Positions 47,262-54,127 of a DNA stretch of 54,127 nucleotides are shown here, piece by piece. The DNA is from Didymodactylos carnosus (Eukaryota; Rotifera; Eurotatoria; Philodinida; Philodinidae). The stretch is taken from contig CAJNOQ010000341.1 in NCBI GenBank assembly GCA_905250885.1, positions 1 through 54,127 of the forward strand, written 5' to 3'. A program made the position numbers and the translations under genes. The first letter of the stretch is position 1. Every line of letters begins with the position of its first letter. The notes beneath the pieces were generated by a model. It saw only the letters and a program-made list of their open reading frames with translations, searched no databases and was not told where the DNA came from.

Positions 47262-48170
47262 CGGTTATTCGGAAATGCAAAAAACAATGCACATCCATCC
47301 TCTACCTATGTTGAAATTGTAATTCTTATTCTAACAGTATATATGCACATCTTAGTGCGTATATATTTCGACTTCAAACTAGGTTAGGTCAGGTCCGGTT
47401 ATGCGGAAATTGTAATTCTTAGTCGCACAGTATACATGCACATCTATATCTGTCTGTCTATTTCGACTTCATCCTAGATTAGGCCGAATCAGGTTATGTA
47501 GAATCCAGCTTCATGTATAGTTTTTGTGGTAAACTGTGGAACGATGGAGTTTACAACTTTTTCTTTCGACTTTACTAGGAGTCTCGAGTCTGTCAAAACG
47601 TTAGGTACAAACGTATTGTCAAAGGACGCATAACGGTAGGAACTCAGCGAGAGCAAACATTAAAATTTTGTCTCGTAGCTCACTCTCATACACCCTGCCT
47701 CTCCTCTCCCCACGCCCTACGAGTGTATAGATATAGATATATATGCCAGTGCAGAAATGCTGTACTATGTCACTCTAAACCGTGCTGCGATAAATCAGTC
47801 CGGCAAGTCACAGTTATTCAAACAGCTGGTTCCTATGACTAAACTTAGCGAAATCCTACAAGATCTTATCACAAAGGCTTGCAAGATCTTACACCATCTT
47901 GTTGCAAGAAAAATTTTATAAGATTCTTCTGAAATCTTAGCTCTGATGATATCTTGTAATATGATCTTACAACTTTATATTTCAGTACTCTTCGCACTGG
48001 GCTATTCTCACAGTAAGAATTACAGTTTGCACATAACTTGACCTGACCTAACCTTCGTTGAAGTCGAAATAGACAAATAGATATAGATGTGAATATATAC
48101 TGTTAGAATAAGAATTACAATTTCCACATAACCTGACCTGACCTAACCTAGGATGAAGTTGAAATACACT
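47262..48170. repeat. Two inverted arrays of a 93-bp unit
   Basis: The unit contains AATTGTAATTCTTA, an ACAGTATATATGCACATC block, TTTCGACTTCA and GGTTAGGTCAGGT. It occurs about two and a half times at 47262-47500 and, inverted, about twice at 47995-48170. The spacing of successive AATTGTAATTC starts (47315 and 47408) is 93. The centre holds a CT-rich segment and several AAGATCTTA motifs (47855-47960). Confidence 0.75.
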
Positions 48171-48274
48171 GAGTTGAAATACAAGTTTGAATACAAAAAT
48201 TGGAAAGAAATGGATCAAGATCAAAACCAAAATTTCTAAAAAACTGCAGCAGAGTTCACGCTGACTGCTGCTGC

Positions 48275-48720
48275 TAGGCGTTATGGTCAGCAGTAGGGCA
48301 CATATAGAGACATATTTGGCGAAAGTTTGAGCTCAGTTAGATTTTATCTCCTTATAATGTTTATAAAATACGGAATGATGAACTTTTCAAAACATTTTTA
48401 GCATAAAAATTTTTTAAAAAAATTTCAGGAAAAATTAATGTTATACATGGTTCGATACAACTCGACGAGCTAGTTCCGAATATCACTTTGGTTTTGCGCT
48501 AAAATGTTAGTCGCAAAAACAGGGATACGGAATCAGAAACCATGGTTTTTTTTGGAAAACCTCTAGCACAGCCCAGGATCACTGGCATTAATTGGCGCTA
48601 TGATCAACAATAGAACACACAATTAGAAATATATAGCCAAAGGTTGAGCTCAATTTAACTTTAGCTCTTTGTAGCATTTACAAGATACAGAATGACGCAT
48701 TTTTGTATCCAATTTCAGCC
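48275..48720. repeat. Diverged direct duplication, period about 315 bp
   Basis: 48275-48420 and 48593-48720 share ordered blocks (GGCG(T/C)TATG(G/A)TCA(G/A)CA, TTTGAGCTCA, ATACGGAATGA/ATACAGAATGA). An old tandem duplication without coding signal. Confidence 0.6.
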
Positions 48721-49646
48721 TAGTAGATTTTTTTTTCTGGATCAATTTGAGTTCAATCGAAATAATTTTTTCTTCCAAACCGAGCTCATAGATGAGCAAT
48801 TTGCTTTACATAGTTGTTCAAATTAAATTATTTCAATCAGCTCATCAAAAAATTAAGACAGATAACGATTTTCGAACAAATTTTTAGTATGCATTTTTCT
48901 AAAATTCAACTTAATTTTTTAAAATGCTATTTCAGGACAAGATAGATTAAAGACAAAATTAATTATTCCAATCTTTAAACTTACAAAAATAACACTTTCG
49001 TTTTATGTCCGCCTGGTTGACCACTATGTACTTGGTCTTGGACCGGACCATACAGAGCCCTTTTATTTCCCCTTTACGATGGTATATATAAAATAAATAA
49101 TCATGCTTTTTCTGAATTGCTGTATGCTCTTCTTTTAATTTTCTTAGTTGTTCTATAAAAAATGATGAAAAAACAGATTAATCAAAATTTCATCAGTTTA
49201 TTATTTCATCTGGATGGCATCAGTTTATGCAAATCCATCAAATTAAAAATGTGACTTTTTGATTCATCAATCATAGAATTATGAGCAGAATTATGTTATC
49301 GACCACATAATATGACATTATTATCAATGTGGATGAGACATTGAGAACGAGATATTAAGTCATAACTAGGTGATTGTTTTCAAATGTTAAAGTATATGAA
49401 GAACAATGATACATAATCAATGAGTTGTCTCTGATACTATACTTGCAATGAATGCAGACGATGATGATTTGTTAACGTCTTTTTCTAATATCGTTTGATC
49501 ACAGTTATTTTTATGTTTTAATATGGTTATCATTATTGTTGTCTTCTGTCTTCGTTTTATCGTTGTTCGCTGTTTTTCTGCACCATTTTTTGATACATAT
49601 GATATTTTTTTCCTTCAATATTTTATTATCATCACCTTTGTTACTA

Positions 49647-50175
49647 CTATTGATAAAAAATTCCTGTAGTTAATAACGTATCATCATCTGGGTCTTGTCT
49701 TGCATCATCATCACCATAATTATCATTCAGTTGTCCGTTCACTTGTAATTGAACTGTTTCATCACTGCTGAATGTTGCTCTGAAAGGATGAAGGTTGCTG
49801 AAAGCCTCAAAACAATTAGCAAGTGCTACTTCACCAAGGCTGTTAACTGCTTACAATTTTCTTTACCTTATTTTAATCTTAACTACCGTAACAGTGGACT
49901 TTTCGCACCGTCCAATGTCTCTGTTTGCTGCTGATGCTGTATGATTATTTTTACAGTTTTGTTGTAAGTTTCATATGAACGTATTATATTGTTGAATATG
50001 ATTTGTTGATTTTCCTCTACTTGCTGTATGCGAGGATGTTGTTGTCGTTATGGAAGCATGTCTGTCCTCGATCAGACGCCTCGTAATTAGTTTAAAGATT
50101 TTTGATACTGTTGTTGTGGATGAGTATATGAATATGTCGTCTGATAATGTTCCTGTCTTTATTCAGTGAACTTTG
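49647..50175 (-). pseudogene. Unrecognised minus-strand coding remnant, C-terminal part
   Basis: From about 49850 down to a TAG at 49647 the minus strand reads 67 residues of balanced, protein-like sequence (AVNSLGEVALANCFEAF, HPFRATFSSDETVQLQVNG, DDDTLLTTGIFYQ). At 50170-49985 another open stretch reads SDDIFIYSSTTTVSKIFKL and RRLIEDRHASITTTTSS. Both are in the same frame, but three in-frame stops lie between and around them, and I found no convincing intron of the usual size to remove them. It is either a decayed gene or exons whose junctions I cannot place. It shows the same Ser/Thr-rich style as the 52.8-54.0 kb segments on the same strand, so it may be their 3' end. Function unknown. Confidence 0.42.
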
Positions 50176-50264
50176 ATTGGTGTCTGATATGCTGTGTCTA
50201 ACGCATGAAGCCGATCTCTTTAACTTTAAGTTTAATCTTCCAATGATGTGCATTTCGAAATTTT

Positions 50265-50480
50265 TAGCTGATGTTTAGTTTGGGGTGAAAATCTCGATAG
50301 TTTTTAAATTTTTGAAGAAAAGTTAGAAAAAATTAAGGTAGTCAGATAGGATAGAAATACTTATTATTGGACCCAGTTTTTGATGATTCCGAATATAATA
50401 TTTTTATTGCATAAAACTTGAGTTCTGATAAAGAAAATTGAGAATTACGGGTACAGTTGCCAATTTTCCCATCTTATCTA
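50265..50480. repeat. Dispersed repeat, copy 2
   Basis: A diverged relative of 39880-40140 in the same orientation, with the shared blocks kept in the same order. It continues weakly to about 50590 (GCTCGCCGTAC versus CTCGGCGTTGT). Confidence 0.6.
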
Positions 50481-51274
50481 GAAAAAAAGAATTTCCTCAG
50501 CAACGGAAAGGAGTTTTAAAAAAAAGCTCGCCGTACTTTTTTTGCCCGTGTAAAGACGAATCAAATGCAGTGTAAATCACAACTCCGTTCGTTAAACCAA
50601 AAAACTAGATAGTGTTGGAAAATTAGTTAGGGAAAAATGAGCAGTGCCTTTAAAAAAATTTCCATATCAAACATATTATATGTGAATGGGCTCTAGACAA
50701 CGTTTCTAGACCCATTTGCATGCGAGGAATTCGAATATCATATTGGTGAGAGCGAAAAGTTACATGATGAGGAGACACTCGTTGTTTTTCAAAAAGTGAG
50801 CTTTTTGCGGTTGTTGACCTATGCTCAGTATTTTGGATTTTTCTCCGCGAAAACTAGGTCAAATCCAAAAAATAAGGTGATATTCGTAAGCAGCGTGATG
50901 TAAGCTATCGGAGCATGTATCTAAAAAGAAAAAAGAAAATGTGTGGAAACTTTGAATTAGAACTTACCTAAAAAAATCAAAGAATGTAGAATGAGAAAAA
51001 AATCAGCAACCAGTTGTTTTCAGTAAAACGCTTATTTTGATGTCAGAGTTATATAGTCCACAGAGATTTTTATCATATCTTGTAGGGAATAAAAAATTCT
51101 CTACAACGAAACTGAGGAGAAATGTAGTGTAGTAGTTTGAAGCAAAACAAAACGCCCGTTTCGGAGATTTCTTGAGTTTACGTTTCAGCGAGATGGTTGA
51201 GTAGAAACGCGCATATCTACACTGTAAATTCGTGTTCCATATAAACGGGTGACACTTTCACCCACTTATGTGTG

Positions 51275-51496
51275 TCATCATCCATCAAAGTGGGTGATTT
51301 TCCTTTGTTTATCACTCATCACCCACTTTAGCAGTTCAAAAGTGTTATCCTACTGGGTGACCGGTAATCCACTTTTATAGGTGACACTCTCTACAAAAAT
51401 CGATTACCGGTCAACCAGCAGGATAATACTTTTGAACTGCTAAAGTGGGTGATGAGTAATAAACAAAGGAAAATCACCCACTTTGATGGATGACCT
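51275..51496. mobile_element. MITE-like palindrome with AAGTGGGTGA repeats
   Basis: The arms 51275-51370 and 51402-51496 are nearly perfect inverted copies (TCCTTTGTTTAT, CACCCACTTTAGCAGTTCAA), with a 30 bp loop. The motif AAGTGGGTGA occurs twice in opposite directions in each arm, and another CACCCACTT lies just outside at about 51260. No coding capacity. Confidence 0.82.
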
Positions 51497-52024
51497 TCTG
51501 TAGAGAGGATAGGAGATTTTTGTGAATAACTTTCTCAAAAACTTTGCTAGCATTTGATAGAATAGATATTGAAAGATAGTTTATGTTCAAAGATTTGACT
51601 TCTCTTCTATGAATAGCTCTAATGAGAATAGATTTCCATGTACTTTGAAAAAGAACTGATTGTAATCAAATAGAAAATCTATGCTGGAATTTTGATTAGG
51701 CTAATTGATTAGTCGGAGGCTGACATCTATGTTAACTTTCGGTTAATCGACCGGTTAATTGGAAGATCCGAAAAAGAAATATATTTCATAAGAGAGAGGT
51801 GGTTAACAAAATCGCACAGTACACTACTTTTTGAATGGCGAGTTTCACGTACAGTGGAGATTCATTCATTGAAACTATCACAAATGAGACAATTATACCA
51901 TAATAAAATTGAATTTCATCTAGATGAAATAACAAAAATGGGATAAAGTAATAATGTACCATTTAAGTTAATACTTCATAGACATGATTACAGGAAAATT
52001 TCCTTGTTTCCACCCATGTTGTCA

Positions 52025-52205
52025 AAATCGCCTAAGTTTGGACGATTAATCGTGATTTTCAAAAAAACAAACGATTCATCGCGATTTCGCCGAAAAAAAT
52101 CGTCGATTTTTCGAATATTTGTGATTAATCGCGGTTAATCGGCCGTCTCTAACTAATAAAAACTTTGGTGACTTTTCTTGTTAATCAATCGCGATTAATC
52201 GGTGA
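52025..52205. repeat. GATTAATCG-rich palindromic repeat
   Basis: GATTAATCG or close variants (TGATTAATCGCGGTTAATCGG) occur about six times in 180 bp. Related GGTTAATCGACCGGTTAAT lies at 51738-51757, and the MITE at 25770 has similar central sequence, so these probably share a repeat family. Confidence 0.65.
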
Positions 52206-52826
52206 CTTTTCTGTCTTTTTGTCACCACCGTTTTGTTTTGTATCAGAAGAAATATATACAGGCTGATCAATTTATTTTGAAACTATTTGCATGCAGTTTT
52301 TCTTTACAAATCGTTTCTGAAAAAAAGTTCCTTACTATACCAAACGATAGACAATTTAATTCTCTACAAGATTATATATTCATTTTTAAGACTCATCTTT
52401 GATGTTTGGCACAGTAAGTCTAATAGGAAAAGCTTCAAACTTCTCAAGTTTAGCTTCAAGAAATTGATTTTGTGCGCAGAACCTCGCTAAAAATCATTTG
52501 TTCAACAAAACAAGGTATACCGAAAAATTCAGCAAGCAATTTTCTACAATATGTCTTTTTAATGACAAACAATGAGTTTTTAAATAACATTTCTTGTTAA
52601 CCAGTTATAATCATATAGAGCGTTAGTCATTTAACTGTAGAACTGATGATTATTCTGAAAACAAAAAAAAGTTGGCTTGTTCAGTTACAGCCATCTGTAC
52701 TAATTATAATGACATAAGAACGGCTTTTGATAATATTCCATCTGGTTTAATCTTCTCTAAACATCACATTGGATATAAATGACACAGTATTTAAAAACAT
52801 GGTATCATTTTAATATTGTAACAGAC

Positions 52827-54040
52827 CTGCACACAAAGATATGAAACAATTAATGCTTGTGAATCATGACTCGCATGCCCGATATATAAACCACCTTTAT
52901 CATAATGAAAAATATCGCTATTTTCTGTTAGAGACGTTTCGTCTTTATTCAAATCAAACAGTGATGTTAGTTTACCGAAGAATACTGACCGTAGTTGAAT
53001 TTAAAATACATGCGTTGACTTCTAAATATCTTTAAATGAACGTTGATCAAGTTCTTCAATTTTTTTCATCCGATCATCATACGTTAACTTTGATAATTCG
53101 GTTATCTGATTTGTTATCCATAGTAATCTTCTTTTTAGCTAATGATTTTAATTTAGTTAAACTTTGACAGCGACGGTTTCCAGTTGAGTGTTTCGCAGAT
53201 ATCTCAGCGCTAATGGTGTTTGTTGAAACAGAAAAATCACTATTTAATATACTAATTATTGTATCAGTATGACTGGTTGTATCAACATACGTTGTTGAGA
53301 CTGTATTAGATTAAAACTAGAATTATGATCCTGATTTTGACGACTGCTATCGGATCGTGACATTAGTGTTTCAGTTGTTATTGTAGTTTCAAAGACAGGT
53401 GCACGATACGACGGCTTGAAGCCCACTTCCAGGCACAGCAGTGCCGTTGGCGGCGGTTGAATGGTCGTAGGACTAATTGATATCATATTTGTTAAATTAT
53501 TGTAGTATAGTAGTAGAGTAATGATGAAGGCAACTGTCGTGAGATTGTGCTGAACTGAGTAAGTTTAGATACTGCTTCAAAATCTGATGTTTTTCTTGTT
53601 CGCTAAGCGCAAGAAAGTAATCATCGAAATTTTCAAATTGTAATGGACATTGCTCAGAGGTAATATTTGTATGAGTTTGAATATCTCCATTTATCACCGC
53701 TTCATTATCGTAGTTTTCAGTACTAAATACCTCTTTTTCAAACAGAAACAATGACTGATTCGAAGCTATAGCCAGAGAAATCTGCTTTGAATCAAGAGCT
53801 ATCTCATTTACCACTGTGCCGGTTTGATTATTTGAATTTTCATCTCGATTATGAGTGGTTTCATCAGATAATTATGATGTAAGAAGGCCAATTGACGGAA
53901 TCTGATCATGAATATGATATGTTTCTTTTGTTTGTGATACCACGGATAAGACAGTGGTTGTGATAGTTGATGATAAGTTGTTATAAACTTTTATTTGAGA
54001 GAAGGAAGTGTGAAAAACTTCAGTACAAATAATGAAAAGA
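52827..54040 (-). pseudogene. Unrecognised minus-strand gene fragment with frame breaks
   Basis: Several stretches read like real protein. From 54035: RLLLFIICTEVFHTSFSQ (hydrophobic, signal-like), then ITTTVLSVVSQTKETYHIHD, interrupted by a TAA near 53866, then DETTHNRDENSNNQTG and FENFDDYFLALSEQEKHQIL down to 53497. Next PTTIQPPPTALLCLEVGF follows in another frame (53486-53290), then SLTKLKSLAKKK. A good exon 53138-53042 reads RRLLWITNQITELSKLTYDD, joined through a 57 bp GT..AG intron (53041-52985) to 52984-52827 (FFGKLTSLFDLNKDE, HYDKGGLYIGHASHDS). At least three frame changes cannot all be explained by introns I can place. A decayed gene, or a gene with assembly errors, entering from beyond the right edge is the best reading. 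No family recognised. Confidence 0.45.
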
Positions 54041-54127
54041 AGGAGGCGAACCTATTACATCTTTACATATTGACTGAGGACAAAAGACAGGACAAGAGTA
54101 CATGATAAGAACGATACACAACGACAA

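Noticed and set aside
49749..49934. Plus-strand frame with several Cys residues
   Set aside because: It is antisense to the minus-strand stretch at 49647-49850, which has the better protein-like composition.
51260..51496. AAGTGGGTGA repeats as a possible telomere-like (TGTGGG) tract
   Set aside because: The units are in opposite directions within a palindrome, not in tandem, and do not match the known rotifer telomere unit.

Overview
The window is nuclear DNA of a small metazoan with an AT-rich genome and mostly very short introns (about 55-70 bp, GT..AG). A bdelloid rotifer fits best: animal signalling and ciliary genes sit next to a bacterial-type intronless gene, with Penelope-like retroelement remains and many non-autonomous DNA elements. 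The species assignment is inference.

Left part (1-23.2 kb), gene-rich. A minus-strand intronless gene of the bacterial DUF2278/YukJ type lies at 1072-1764. A 19-exon minus-strand gene for a PHLPP-type phosphatase (Ras-association-like, PH, leucine-rich repeats, PP2C-like, acidic tail) fills 3325-14125. About 1.1 kb away and head-to-head, a 32-exon plus-strand gene (15220-23084) encodes an ODAD4/TTC25-type axonemal TPR protein fused to about four PLAT domains. I placed every splice junction of both genes by reading frame. The exon sums are exact multiples of three (4491 and 3555 nt), which supports the models. The longest PHLPP introns are 1.0-1.7 kb, and two of them hold palindromic transposons.

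Middle part (23.2-34.2 kb). First come two adjacent inverted-repeat elements: a foldback whose arms each carry the same integrase fragment, and a Penelope-like remnant with a GIY-YIG nuclease domain and an inverted partial copy. The second holds a further nested element whose empty site is preserved in the other arm. Then follow three minus-strand genes: two diverged paralogues of a type II membrane glycosyltransferase-like protein (28471-29649 and 32999-34152), with a small EF-hand protein gene between them (31979-32765). A 1276 bp GC-rich hAT-like element lies upstream of the first.

Right part (34.2-54.1 kb), gene-poor. It is dominated by inverted repeats, nested foldbacks, dispersed repeats and short palindromic arrays. 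The only coding signal I trust is on the minus strand: segments at 49.6-50.2 kb and 52.8-54.0 kb read like real protein but are broken by stops and frame changes. They may be exons of one decayed or poorly resolved gene that begins beyond the right edge.

Functionally, the ODAD4-PLAT protein would act at the ciliary axoneme, the PHLPP protein in growth signalling, and the glycosyltransferase-like pair in the secretory pathway. I see no sign that these genes form one pathway. I found no tRNA, rRNA or CRISPR.
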